Assembly: GCF_014203155.1 (NCBI RefSeq) | Contig: NZ_JACHIK010000001.1 | Location: 248,001-312,000 of the forward strand | Reading direction: 5' to 3' | Source of the DNA: Shinella fusca | GTDB taxonomy: Bacteria > Pseudomonadota > Alphaproteobacteria > Rhizobiales > Rhizobiaceae | Length of the DNA stretch: 64,000 nt | Part shown: one piece after another, positions 41,380 to 49,617 of the stretch | Layout: every line of letters starts with the position of its first letter | How positions within the stretch are numbered: the first letter of the stretch is position 1 | Made by a program: the position numbers and the translations under genes | Notes under the pieces: model-generated | Databases searched by the model: none | Seen by the model: the letters and a program-made list of their open reading frames with translations, nothing else | Told to the model about the DNA's origin: nothing

Positions 41380-42432
41380 TTAGAGCTTGACCGGCTGGCC
41401 GGTTCTGACACTTTCGTCGGCCGCCAGGCAGATCCTCAGCGACTGCACCGCGTCGTCCATGTGGCGCGAGAGATCGACATCCTCGCGGATCGCCTTCAGC
41501 ACGAAGGCCTGCTCGCGGTCGCACAGTTCCTGGTGGCCGGGTTCGCCCGCCATCCTCAGATCCTCGTCCGGCGACAGGAATTTCCCGTCCGGTCCGGTCG
41601 CCGCATTGTGCAGGCGGATCACCGCCGTCTTGGTGTGGGTGTCGATGTCGTCCGACTTGGCGTTCGGGTCCATGACGATGGAGACCGAACCGTTCGGCGA
41701 CATGACGTCCTTCACGAAGAAGGCCGTTTCCGAGATCATCGGCCCCCAGGCCGCCTCGTACCAGCCGAGCGAGCCGTCGTCGAAGAGGACCTGGAGATGG
41801 CCGTAGTTGTACATGTCCGGCCGGATCTCGTCGGAGAGGCGAAGGCCCATGCCGCGCACCTCGACGGGCTTCGCATCGGTGATCTGGCACATCACGTCGA
41901 CATAGTGCACGCCGCAGTCGACGATGGGAGGCGTCGTCTGGAGCAACGCCTTGTGCGTCGCCCATGTAGCCCCGCTCGACTGCTGGTTCAGGTTCATGCG
42001 GAAGACGTAGGGACCGCCGAGCTTGCGGGCCTCCGCGATGAGCCGCATCCAGGAAGGATGGTGGCGCAGGATATAGCCGACGATCAGCTTGCGGCCGTTG
42101 GCCCGCGCACAGGCGACGACGCGCTCGGCATCGGCCACCGTGGTGGCCAGCGGCTTTTCCACGAAGACATGGGCGCCCGCCTCCATCGCCGCGATGGCAT
42201 ATTCGGCATGGCTGTCCGAATAGGTGTTGATCGAGCAGAGCTCCGGCTTCAGTTCCGCAAGAGCCTCGTGGAAGGACGGCAGGATCTCGTAGCCTTCGAG
42301 CCCTTCCGGCACCGGAACCTTCGAGCGGTTGACGAGACCGATAATCTCGAAGCCCGGGTTTTCGTGATAGGCGAGCGCGTGGCTCCTGCCCATGTTGCCG
42401 AGACCGGCCGAAAGAACGCGAATGGGGGTCAT
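41380..42432 (-). CDS. Gfo/Idh/MocA-family oxidoreductase
   Basis: 350 residues. N-terminal NAD(P) Rossmann fold with GLGNMG at 10-15 (VLSAGLGNMGRSHALAYHEN) and the family motif HVFVEKPLATTVADAERVVA containing EKP. The C-terminal sheet domain is typical, with DCGVHYVDVMCQI giving the catalytic-region DxGxH. Such enzymes oxidise or epimerise sugars and their phosphates. In this operon it could act on an imported amino sugar or sugar acid. It lies between the second permease and the ATPase with 8- and 10-nt gaps. The exact substrate cannot be derived. Confidence 0.9.
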   Translation of the reverse strand: MTPIRVLSAGLGNMGRSHALAYHENPGFEIIGLVNRSKVPVPEGLEGYEILPSFHEALAELKPELCSINTYSDSHAEYAIAAMEAGAHVFVEKPLATTVADAERVVACARANGRKLIVGYILRHHPSWMRLIAEARKLGGPYVFRMNLNQQSSGATWATHKALLQTTPPIVDCGVHYVDVMCQITDAKPVEVRGMGLRLSDEIRPDMYNYGHLQVLFDDGSLGWYEAAWGPMISETAFFVKDVMSPNGSVSIVMDPNAKSDDIDTHTKTAVIRLHNAATGPDGKFLSPDEDLRMAGEPGHQELCDREQAFVLKAIREDVDLSRHMDDAVQSLRICLAADESVRTGQPVKL

Positions 42433-42440
42433 GGCAGAAC

Positions 42441-43280
42441 TCACTTTACAGCTCCCGAGGTGATGCCGCGGATCAGTTGCCGCGAGAAGACGAGGTAGAG
42501 GACGAGGACCGGGAAGATCGCCAGCGACAGCGCCGCGAGCACCGCGTTCCAGTTGGTGACGAACTGGCCGATGAAGATCTGCGAGCCCAGCGTCACCGTC
42601 TTGGTCGCCTCGCTCGGGGCGAGGATCAGCGGGAACCACAGGTCGTTCCAGATCGGGATCATCGTGAAGACCGCCACCGTCGCCATGGCAGGCCTGACGA
42701 GCGGCAGCACGAGGCGGAAGAAGATCGAATATTCCGAAAGCCCGTCGATGCGCCCGGCATTCTTGAGGTCGTCGGAGACGGTCCGCATGAATTCCGAGAG
42801 GATGAAGACGGCGAGCGGAATGCCCTGCGCGGTATAGACGAGGATCAGCGCCGTCAGCGTGTTGACGAGCCCCGTCGCCACCATGCCCTGGAGGATCGCG
42901 ACGGTGCCGAGGCGGATCGGGATCATGATGCCGATGGCAAGATAGAGGCCCATCAGCGTGTTGCCGCGGAAGCGGTATTCGGAGAGCGCGAAGGCGGCCA
43001 TGGCGCCGAAGAGCAGCACGAGCGCGATGGAGACCACCGTGACGATAAAGCTGTTCTGGAAGTAGTTGACGAAATCCCCCTGCCCCAGAACCGTGGTGTA
43101 GCCGACGAGGTCGAAGGTCTCGGGCGTCGGAAGCTGCATCGGGTTGCGGAAGATCGCGTTGCGCGCCTTCATCGAGTTGATGATCGTCAGGAACACCGGG
43201 AAGACCGAGATGATCGCATAGCCGATCAGTGCGAGGTGGACGAGCGACGTGCGGGTGAGCGAATTGCGTGCCTTGGACAT
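42441..43280 (-). CDS. Sugar ABC transporter permease, MalG/UgpE type
   Basis: 279 residues with about six helices; the first is HLALIGYAIISVFPVFLTII. The cytoplasmic EAA loop reads DGLSEYSIFFRLVLPLVRPA with the Gly spaced as in MalG. C-terminus ends SRQLIRGITSGAVK, the usual binding-protein-dependent permease end. Fifteen bases separate it from the upstream permease, eight from the dehydrogenase downstream. Inner membrane; forms the channel with the MalF-like protein. Confidence 0.94.
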   Translation of the reverse strand: MSKARNSLTRTSLVHLALIGYAIISVFPVFLTIINSMKARNAIFRNPMQLPTPETFDLVGYTTVLGQGDFVNYFQNSFIVTVVSIALVLLFGAMAAFALSEYRFRGNTLMGLYLAIGIMIPIRLGTVAILQGMVATGLVNTLTALILVYTAQGIPLAVFILSEFMRTVSDDLKNAGRIDGLSEYSIFFRLVLPLVRPAMATVAVFTMIPIWNDLWFPLILAPSEATKTVTLGSQIFIGQFVTNWNAVLAALSLAIFPVLVLYLVFSRQLIRGITSGAVK

Positions 43281-43295
43281 GTCAGCCCCTCCCGG

Positions 43296-44246
43296 TCAGA
43301 ACTGGTAGCGACGCATGCGCCGCTGGATGACGAAGAGATAGAGCGAGACGCCGGCGAGGATGATGAGGAACATGACCGTCGCGATCGTCGCGCCCATCGA
43401 GCGGTCGCCGAGCTGGAGCTGGAAACCGAAGAAGGTGCGATAGAGCAGCGTGCCGAGGATGTCCGTCGAGCCGTCCGGCCCGGCAAGCGCGCCCTGCACG
43501 GTGTAGATGAGGTCGAAGGCGTTGAAGTTGCCGACGAAGGTGAGGATCGAGATGATGCCGATGGCGGGCAGGATCAGCGGCAGCTTGATCTTGAAGAACT
43601 GGCTCCAGCCGGTCACGCCGTCGCATTCGGCCGCCTCGATCACCTCGTCCGGGATGTTGAGGAGCGCGGCATAGATCAGCATCATCGGGATGCCGACATA
43701 TTGCCAGACCGAAATGAGCGAGACGGCGATGAGCGCCGAATTCGGCTTGCCGAGCCAGGGCGAGAACAGCGACTTCAGGCCGACGACATCCAGCAGGAAG
43801 GGCGAGACGCCCCAGATCGGCGAGAGGATCAGCTTCCAGATGAAGCCGACGATGACGAAGGAGAGCAGCGTCGGCAGGAAGATCGCCGTGCGGTAGAAGG
43901 CGGCAAAGCGCAGCTTCGGCAGCGACAGCATAGCCGCGAGCGCCACGCCGATCGGGTTCTGCACGAGCATGTGGATCGTGAAGAAGACGAAGTTGTTCTT
44001 CAGCGCGTTCCAGAAGTCGTGCGCCCAGCGCTCGTCGCCGAACAGCACCTTGAAGTTGCCGAGGCCCACGAAGGTCGACTGGCCGTCCACCGTGTTGAAC
44101 AGCGAAAGGCGCAGCGTCTCGATGAGCGGCAGGATCATGACCGCCGTGTAGACGATGAGGGCCGGCAGCAGGAAGACGCCGACATGCCAGCGCACCGGCC
44201 GTCTGATCGGCTGCATTTCATCATGGGTAGAAGGTATGTCGCTCAT
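43296..44246 (-). CDS. Sugar ABC transporter permease, MalF/UgpA type
   Basis: 316 residues from ATG 44246 (a longer upstream frame has no homology). N-terminal cytoplasmic part, then helices beginning VGVFLLPALIVYTAVMILPL. The EAA loop is IEAAECDGVTGWSQFFKIKL followed by PLILPAIGIIS. A possible ribosome site GGAGG is 14 bases upstream, rather far; GGCTGGG is nearer. It is separated from the binding-protein gene by 284 bp carrying palindromic repeats, an unusual gap inside an operon. It may have weaker expression than the binding protein. Confidence 0.93.
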   Translation of the reverse strand: MSDIPSTHDEMQPIRRPVRWHVGVFLLPALIVYTAVMILPLIETLRLSLFNTVDGQSTFVGLGNFKVLFGDERWAHDFWNALKNNFVFFTIHMLVQNPIGVALAAMLSLPKLRFAAFYRTAIFLPTLLSFVIVGFIWKLILSPIWGVSPFLLDVVGLKSLFSPWLGKPNSALIAVSLISVWQYVGIPMMLIYAALLNIPDEVIEAAECDGVTGWSQFFKIKLPLILPAIGIISILTFVGNFNAFDLIYTVQGALAGPDGSTDILGTLLYRTFFGFQLQLGDRSMGATIATVMFLIILAGVSLYLFVIQRRMRRYQF

Positions 44247-44448
44247 GGCCCAGCCTGCCCCTCCGGTTGTTGTTCCAGGAAATCCGCATGCGCGGATGCC
44301 GTGCGCGGCAGGCCTGCCGCACATGACGATTTCAGCATACACATTAGTAGCGGGGCCGCGCCCCGAATTTGCCTTTCGGCATCCTCTGTCCACCGGGACG
44401 GAGGAAACGGCCTGGCGCCCGTCGTTTCGAGCCGCGCCGCCGGAAGTC

Positions 44449-44499
44449 CCTCTCCCCGGATTGGCGGGGAGAGGACCGGGACAGGCAAGCGCCTGTCCC
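44449..44499. repeat. Two adjacent palindromes within the ABC operon
   Basis: Hairpin A: CCTCTCCCCG - GATTGG - CGGGGAGAGG (44449-44474). Hairpin B: GGGACAGGC - AAGC - GCCTGTCCC (44478-44499). Both stems are perfect. They lie in the 284 bp between the sugar-binding protein stop and the first permease; the remainder of that gap shows nothing else. They could stabilise the upstream binding-protein message (as REP elements do) or reduce read-through to the permeases. Confidence 0.7.
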
Positions 44500-44530
44500 T
44501 CAAGCAGAGTTCAGCAGCCGAACGGAAGGC

Positions 44531-45790
44531 TTACTTGGCCGGCTTGTACCAGCTGTCGAGGCCCTTCTGGAGCTTTTCGGCGGCCTGTTCCGGCGTGTCG
44601 GTGCCGTTGATGACGTTGGCCGATTCCGTCCAGGTCTCGTTTTCGAGGTTCGGCGTGCCGCGCGACAGGATCTGGTAGGTCGAGCGGATCGTCGGCTTGC
44701 ACTTCTCACGCCAGGAAACGAATTCCTGCGCCAGCGGGTCGTTCATCTTCACGGCCGTCGAGTTCAGGCTGAAGAAGCCCGGCAGCGAGTTGGCGTAGAT
44801 GTCGGCGAATTCCGGCGAGGCGACGAAGCTCAGGAACTTCTTGGCGGCGTCCGCATTGGCGCTCTTGGCGTTGAGGCCGATGCCGATGTCGTTGTGGTCC
44901 GAGATGTAGCAGGTGTCGCCGGCATTCTTCACCGGCGGCGGGAAGGCGCCCATCTTGAACTGGGCCTGCGTGTTGAACAGGCCGATTTCCCACGAGCCGG
45001 CCGGGTAGATGGCCGCGCGGCCAAGCGTGAAGAGGTTCTGGCTGTCCGGATAGGTCTGCGCCTCGAAGCCGTCGCCGAGGTAGTCCTTCCACTTGGCCAG
45101 AACGCGGAACGGCTCGACCCAGCCCTCGTCGGTCAGCTTCTGCTCGCCCTTGATGAGCGCCTTGCGGCCTTCCTCGCCCTTCCAGTAGGTCGGGCCGATA
45201 TTCTGGTAGCCCATGGTGGCGGCTTCCCAGAGGTCCTTGGTGCCCATCGCCATCGGGATGTAGCTGCCTTCGGCCTTGATCTTCTCGAGGACGTCGAAGA
45301 ATTCGGCTTCCGTCGCCGGAACCTTCAGGCCGAGCTGGTCGAAGGCGTCCTTGTTGTAGATGAAGCCGTGGATGACCGAGGCCATCGGCACGCAGAAGGT
45401 CGTCGCACCGTCGTCCGTCGTCCATGCGGACTTGGCGACGTCGGAGAAGTTCTCCATGCCCGGCAGGTCGTTGAGGCCGGCAAGGTGACCCTTGTTGAAG
45501 AGCTCGAGCGAGGCGTCGAACGGACGGCAGGTGATGAGGTCGCCGGCCGAGCCCGCGTCGAGCTTGGCGTTGAGGGCGGCGTTGTACTCGGTCGGCGCGG
45601 TCGGCGCGAAGACGACCTTGATGCCCGGGTTCTTGGCTTCGAAGGCCGGGATGATCTTTTCCTGCCAGATCGACAGGTCGTCGTTACGCCAGCTTTCGAC
45701 GGTCAGCGTGGTGTCCGCCGCCTGGGCGATCCCGGCCGTGCCGAGGATGCTCGTGGCAAGGAGCAGACCCTTGATTGCGTTGCGTGTCAT
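44531..45790 (-). CDS. Extracellular sugar-binding protein of the ABC importer
   Basis: 419 residues. Signal peptide MTRNAIKGLLLATSILGTAG, cleavage near IAQA-ADTT. Mature start TLTVESWRNDDLSIWQEKII then FEAKNPGIKVVFAP is typical of family 1 sugar-binding proteins, and LDAGSAGDLITCRPFDASLE is the usual binding-lobe segment. Periplasmic receptor for the importer encoded just downstream. The context (murQ in front, nag genes divergent) suggests an amino-sugar ligand, such as GlcNAc, a MurNAc derivative or a disaccharide, but the specificity is inferred. Confidence 0.93.
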   Translation of the reverse strand: MTRNAIKGLLLATSILGTAGIAQAADTTLTVESWRNDDLSIWQEKIIPAFEAKNPGIKVVFAPTAPTEYNAALNAKLDAGSAGDLITCRPFDASLELFNKGHLAGLNDLPGMENFSDVAKSAWTTDDGATTFCVPMASVIHGFIYNKDAFDQLGLKVPATEAEFFDVLEKIKAEGSYIPMAMGTKDLWEAATMGYQNIGPTYWKGEEGRKALIKGEQKLTDEGWVEPFRVLAKWKDYLGDGFEAQTYPDSQNLFTLGRAAIYPAGSWEIGLFNTQAQFKMGAFPPPVKNAGDTCYISDHNDIGIGLNAKSANADAAKKFLSFVASPEFADIYANSLPGFFSLNSTAVKMNDPLAQEFVSWREKCKPTIRSTYQILSRGTPNLENETWTESANVINGTDTPEQAAEKLQKGLDSWYKPAK

Positions 45791-45835
45791 TGCATTCTCC
45801 CCTTTTATGCGCCGCAGCGCGTTTTGAGATCTTGG

Positions 45836-46729
45836 TTATCCGAGAGCCTTGAGGGCGCGCCGGAGGCTTTGCCCCGACCGGTCCAGCACCGCCTGCGCGG
45901 CACCGGCATCCTTCGCCCCCGCGGCCAGCAGCACGGCCGCCTTGACCGAGCCTTCGGAGCGCGTGAGAAGGCGTTCGGCCTCGTCGAGCCCGACACCGGA
46001 GATGTCGGAGACGATACGGCAGGCCCGCCCCTTCAGTTTGATGTTGTCGGCCTTGAGATTGACCATGTGGCCGTCGTGGACGTGGCCGAGATGGATGCCG
46101 ACGAGCGTGGAAAACAGGTTGAAGGCGATCTTCTGCGCCGTGCCCGCACCCATGCGCGTGGAGCCGGAAATCACCTCCGACGGCGTCTGCAACAGGATCG
46201 AGACGTCCGCGCCGGCAAAGAGCGCCGCGCCGGGATTGTTCGCCATCGCAACGAGGCGGGCGCCCTCCCCCTTCGCGTATGCCGCGATTTCCAGCACATA
46301 GGGTGTGCTGCCGCTGGCCGAAACCGCGATGACGCAGTCGCCGGGACCGATATCGGTTGCCGCGGCATCCGTCAGGGCGAGGGCGCGGTCGTCCTCGTAG
46401 CCGCCCGCGAGGTCTTCGAGGCTCGCGGCGCCGCCGGCAAGCAGGATGACGATGCGGTCGCGGGAAATGCCGTAGGTGCCGGGAAGCTCGAGCGCGTCGG
46501 CCATGGCCATCAGGCCGGAGCTGCCGGCGCCGGCGTAAACAAGGCGGCCACCCGAGGAAAGCGCGTCAGCGGCAAGGCGGGACGCGGCGGCGATATCGCC
46601 GAGCGCGGCGTCCACTACGGCGGCGGCGGCCTTCTGGCCATCCGCGAGCACTTTCAACGCATCCACGGGCCGACGTTCGTCCAGCCCGGTCGCGTGATCA
46701 TGCCTGCCTTCGGTCCTGCCTGCGGCCAT
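45836..46729 (-). CDS. murQ: N-acetylmuramic acid 6-phosphate etherase
   Basis: 297 residues. Cleaves the lactyl ether of MurNAc-6-phosphate, giving GlcNAc-6-phosphate, a step of peptidoglycan recycling. SIS fold: GRLVYAGAGSSGLMAMADAL, VIAVSASGSTPYVLEIAAYA and the family-specific SEVISGSTRMGAGTAQKIAF with the catalytic Glu, followed by GHMVNLKADNIKLKGRACRI. Start 46729 has a strong GAGGAGA site; the open frame extends 17 codons upstream into the control region. Head of the minus-strand unit, divergent from the kinase gene. Its product feeds NagA, encoded at 49.6 kb. Confidence 0.93.
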   Translation of the reverse strand: MAAGRTEGRHDHATGLDERRPVDALKVLADGQKAAAAVVDAALGDIAAASRLAADALSSGGRLVYAGAGSSGLMAMADALELPGTYGISRDRIVILLAGGAASLEDLAGGYEDDRALALTDAAATDIGPGDCVIAVSASGSTPYVLEIAAYAKGEGARLVAMANNPGAALFAGADVSILLQTPSEVISGSTRMGAGTAQKIAFNLFSTLVGIHLGHVHDGHMVNLKADNIKLKGRACRIVSDISGVGLDEAERLLTRSEGSVKAAVLLAAGAKDAGAAQAVLDRSGQSLRRALKALG

Positions 46730-46754
46730 TTCGTTTCTCCTCTGGCCGAAATTA

Positions 46755-46905
46755 ATGCCAAAAAAATACCAATTGTCCATAGGAAATTAATTTTTGAGAC
46801 CACTTTTTTGTCTCAGAATATTTTATTCCATTAAAATCAATGCTCTATGCCAAAGCACCTTTTCGATACCACCATACCCCTTGGTTATTGGTATTTTTTT
46901 GGTAT
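46755..46905. promoter_or_regulatory. Divergent control region with inverted GGTAT boxes
   Basis: An 18-mer TTGGTATTTTTTTGGTAT lies at 46888-46905 in front of the kinase gene. The same 18-mer, with one change (TTGGTATTTTTTTGGCAT), lies inverted at 46755-46772 in front of murQ. More GGTAT half-sites (GATACCACCATACC at 46865) sit beside the first. Between them is TGAGAC - 9 - GTCTCA (46795-46815). GntR/NagR-type regulators bind TGGTAT-like half-sites, so the GntR gene at 47.8 kb is the likely reader. Confidence 0.65.
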
Positions 46906-46925
46906 CGTTGTTCATGGAGGTGCCC

Positions 46926-47813
46926 ATGACTGACCATATTCTCGGTATCGACGGTGGGGGAACGAGCTGCCGCGCGGCGGTCGCGCGCCCGGACGGCATC
47001 ATTCTCGGGCGCGGCAAGAGCGGCGCGGCCAATATCCTGACCGACCCGAACAACGCCATCATCTCCATCACGGAGGCGGCGAAGGCCGCCTTCCGCGACG
47101 CGGGCCTCGACGAGGCCGGCGTCGGCGGCGCCTCCGCCTTCCTCGGCCTTGCCGGCACCAATGTCGGCGACCTGACCCGCTACGTGCGCGACCGCCTGCC
47201 CTTCCGCCATACCGACATCGATTCCGACGGCCTGATCGCCCTCCAGGGCGCGATCGGCGACGGCGAAGGGGCCGTGGCGATCCTCGGCACCGGCGCCATC
47301 TACATGGCGCGCAAGGCCGGTGCCATCCGCTATATCGGCGGCTGGGGCTTCACGGTCAGCGACCTCGGCGGCGGCGCCCGCCTCGGCCACGCCCTCCTCC
47401 AGGAAGCGCTGCTCGCCCATGACGGCGTGCATCCGCGCTCCGGCGTGACCGACGCCGTGCTGGAGGAATTCAAGGGCGACCCGCGCGGCATCGTCGAATT
47501 CGCCCGCCTCTCCAAGCCCGGCGATTTCGGCCGCTTCGCGCCCCTCCTCTTCGACCATGCCGGCCGCGGCGATCCGCAGGCCGTCGCCCTCGTCAGGGCG
47601 GGCGCAACGGCAGTGAACGAATCTCTCGACGCCATCATGGCTTTCGCGGGCGCACCGCGCCTGTGCCTGCTCGGCGGCCTTGCGGCGATCTATCCGCCCT
47701 GGCTTTCCGAGCAGCACCGCGCGAACCTGGTGGAAGCGGAGGCCGACGCGCTGACCGGCGCCGTGGCGCTCGCCGCCAAGGGCCATGCCGAACGCCGGGG
47801 AGCCGCCGCATGA
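46926..47813 (+). CDS. N-acetylglucosamine kinase-like protein (BadF/BadG/BcrA/BcrD ATPase family)
   Basis: 295 residues. Phosphate-1 motif ILGIDGGGTSCRAAVARPDG at the N-terminus, AILGTGAIYMARKAGAIRYI with the GTGS-like turn, and GGWGFTVSDLGGGARLGHAL, the pattern of the eukaryotic-type GlcNAc kinases. The next GAPRLCLLGGLAAIYPPWLS is the second adenosine motif. It would phosphorylate imported GlcNAc (or MurNAc) at C6. Start 46926 has GGAGG before it; the frame is open 44 codons upstream, through the operator. First gene of the plus-strand unit, overlapping the GntR gene by 4 nt. Confidence 0.85.
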   Translation: MTDHILGIDGGGTSCRAAVARPDGIILGRGKSGAANILTDPNNAIISITEAAKAAFRDAGLDEAGVGGASAFLGLAGTNVGDLTRYVRDRLPFRHTDIDSDGLIALQGAIGDGEGAVAILGTGAIYMARKAGAIRYIGGWGFTVSDLGGGARLGHALLQEALLAHDGVHPRSGVTDAVLEEFKGDPRGIVEFARLSKPGDFGRFAPLLFDHAGRGDPQAVALVRAGATAVNESLDAIMAFAGAPRLCLLGGLAAIYPPWLSEQHRANLVEAEADALTGAVALAAKGHAERRGAAA

Positions 47814-48574
47814 CGACGCCCCTTTCCGCCATCCTGCCGCCGGAAAGCCTGCAATCGGGCGTACCCGGCCCGCTCTACGTCAAGCTGCGCCAGACGCTGG
47901 AGGATGCCATCACCTCCGGCAAGCTGAACTACGGCGATGCGCTGCCGGCCGAGCGCGACCTTGCCGACCACGCCAATGTCAGCCGCGTGACCGTGCGCAA
48001 GGCCGTCGACGACCTCGTCAAGGACGGCCTTCTGGTGCGCCGCCACGGCTCCGGCACCTTCGTCGCCAAGCCCGTTTCAAAGGTGCAGCAGTCGCTCTCC
48101 CGCCTCACCTCGTTTACCGAGGACATGGCGCGCCGCGGCCTCACGACGCGCGCCGAATGGCTCGACCGCGGCCTCTTCCACCCCTCGCCGGACGAGATGA
48201 TGATGCTCGGCCTGCCGGCCGATGCGCTGGTGGCGCGGCTCGGGCGCCTGCGCATCGCCGACAGCATGCCGCTCGCCATTGAGCGCGCCTGCATCTCCGC
48301 CGAGTTCCTGCCCGATCCGCTGCAGGTCGGCGATTCGCTCTATTCCGCGCTGGAAAAGCGCGGCTGCCGGCCGGTGCGCGCCGTCCAGCGCATCTCCGCC
48401 TACAACATGAAGGACCCCGACGCCTCGATCCTCGGCGTGCCGCCCGGCTCGGCGGGGCTGTCCATCGAGCGGGTCTCCTATCTTCGCAGCGGCCGGGTGG
48501 TCGAGTTCACCCGCTCCATCTACCGGGGCGACGCCTACGACTTCGTCGCCGAACTCACGCTCTCCGAGACGTGA
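47810..48574 (+). CDS. GntR/HutC-family regulator, NagR/DasR-like
   Basis: 254 residues. Winged-helix domain: PLYVKLRQTLEDAITSGKLN, ALPAERDLADHANVSRVTVR and LVKDGLLVRRHGSGTFVAKP. The C-terminal UTRA ligand-binding domain starts about residue 95 and includes LGLPADALVARLGRLRIADS and VEFTRSIYRGDAYDFVAEL, both typical of HutC-type regulators that sense sugar phosphates. Inside the nag operon it should respond to GlcNAc-6-P or GlcN-6-P and bind the GGTAT boxes. Overlaps the kinase gene by ATGA. Confidence 0.93.
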   Translation: MTTPLSAILPPESLQSGVPGPLYVKLRQTLEDAITSGKLNYGDALPAERDLADHANVSRVTVRKAVDDLVKDGLLVRRHGSGTFVAKPVSKVQQSLSRLTSFTEDMARRGLTTRAEWLDRGLFHPSPDEMMMLGLPADALVARLGRLRIADSMPLAIERACISAEFLPDPLQVGDSLYSALEKRGCRPVRAVQRISAYNMKDPDASILGVPPGSAGLSIERVSYLRSGRVVEFTRSIYRGDAYDFVAELTLSET

Positions 48575-48594
48575 CCAATCGCAAAGGGACTTCC

Positions 48595-49617
48595 ATGCAG
48601 ACCAACATGCTGAAAGAGATCAACGAAATCCCCGAAGCGGCGGCACGCCTCCTGGCAAATTCGGCAAGCGCCATCGCCGCCGCCGGCAAGGCGCTGCGCG
48701 AGCGCGACCCGCAGTTCTTCGTGACGGTCGCCCGCGGCTCTTCCGACCATGCCGCCCTCTTCCTGAAATACGCCATCGAGCTGACGGCCGGCCGGCCGGT
48801 CGCCTCCCTCGGCCCCTCGCTCGCCTCGATCTACGGCGCGAAGCTGAAGCTCGGCGGGGCCGCCGCCATCGCCATCTCGCAGTCCGGCAAGAGCCCGGAC
48901 ATCGTCGCCATGGCCGAGGGCGCGACGAAGGGCGGCGCGGTCTCCATCGCGCTCACCAACACGCTGCCCTCACCGCTCGCCGAGGCCTGCGCCCATTCGC
49001 TCGACCTTTGCGCAGGGCCGGAGCTTTCCGTCGCGGCGACGAAATCCTACGTCAACTCCATCGTCGCCGGCCTTGCCGTGCTCGCCGAATGGACCGGCGA
49101 CGCCGCGCTCGACCGCGCCGTGAAGGACCTTCCCGAGCAGTTCGCCAAGGCGGTGGCGCTCGACTGGTCCGAGCTTGCCGGCGACCTGCGCGACGCCCAG
49201 TCGCTCTACGTGCTCGGCCGCGGCCCCGGCCTTGCGATTGCCAGCGAGGCGGCGCTGAAGTTCAAGGAGACCTCAGGCATGCATGCGGAGGCCTATTCCT
49301 CGGCCGAGGTGCTGCACGGCCCGGTCGCCCTCGTCGGCCCCGCCTTTCCGGTCATCGCACTTGCCGCGCGGGATGCGGCGGAAGCCTCCGTCACCGGCAT
49401 GGCCGACAGCCTTGCCGAGCGCGGTGCCTATGTCGGCATCACCGCCGCCGGCGCCAAAAGCGCGCGAAAACTGCCCTTCGTCGCCACCGGCCACCCGATC
49501 ACCGACGCGCTCGCGCTCATCGTGCCCTTCTACGGCTTCGTGGAAGCCTGGTCGCGCGGGCGCGGCCTCGATCCGGACAAGCCGGTCAACCTCAAGAAAG
49601 TGACGGAAACCCGATGA
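48595..49617 (+). CDS. SIS-domain glucosamine-6-phosphate deaminase type (NagB-II/GlmS-like)
   Basis: 340 residues. Two SIS domains: FFVTVARGSSDHAALFLKYA, AAIAISQSGKSPDIVAMAEG and AGPELSVAATKSYVNSI in the first; LYVLGRGPGLAIASEAALKF and KETSGMHAEAYSSAEVLHGP in the second; the C-terminus LDPDKPVNLKKVTET is that of GlmS isomerase domains. It lacks the GlmS glutaminase half, so it is the deaminase type, converting GlcN-6-P to fructose-6-P and ammonia. Start 48595 is preferred (AAAGGGA site); a GTG at 48571 overlapping the GntR stop is the alternative. Confidence 0.88.
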   Translation: MQTNMLKEINEIPEAAARLLANSASAIAAAGKALRERDPQFFVTVARGSSDHAALFLKYAIELTAGRPVASLGPSLASIYGAKLKLGGAAAIAISQSGKSPDIVAMAEGATKGGAVSIALTNTLPSPLAEACAHSLDLCAGPELSVAATKSYVNSIVAGLAVLAEWTGDAALDRAVKDLPEQFAKAVALDWSELAGDLRDAQSLYVLGRGPGLAIASEAALKFKETSGMHAEAYSSAEVLHGPVALVGPAFPVIALAARDAAEASVTGMADSLAERGAYVGITAAGAKSARKLPFVATGHPITDALALIVPFYGFVEAWSRGRGLDPDKPVNLKKVTETR

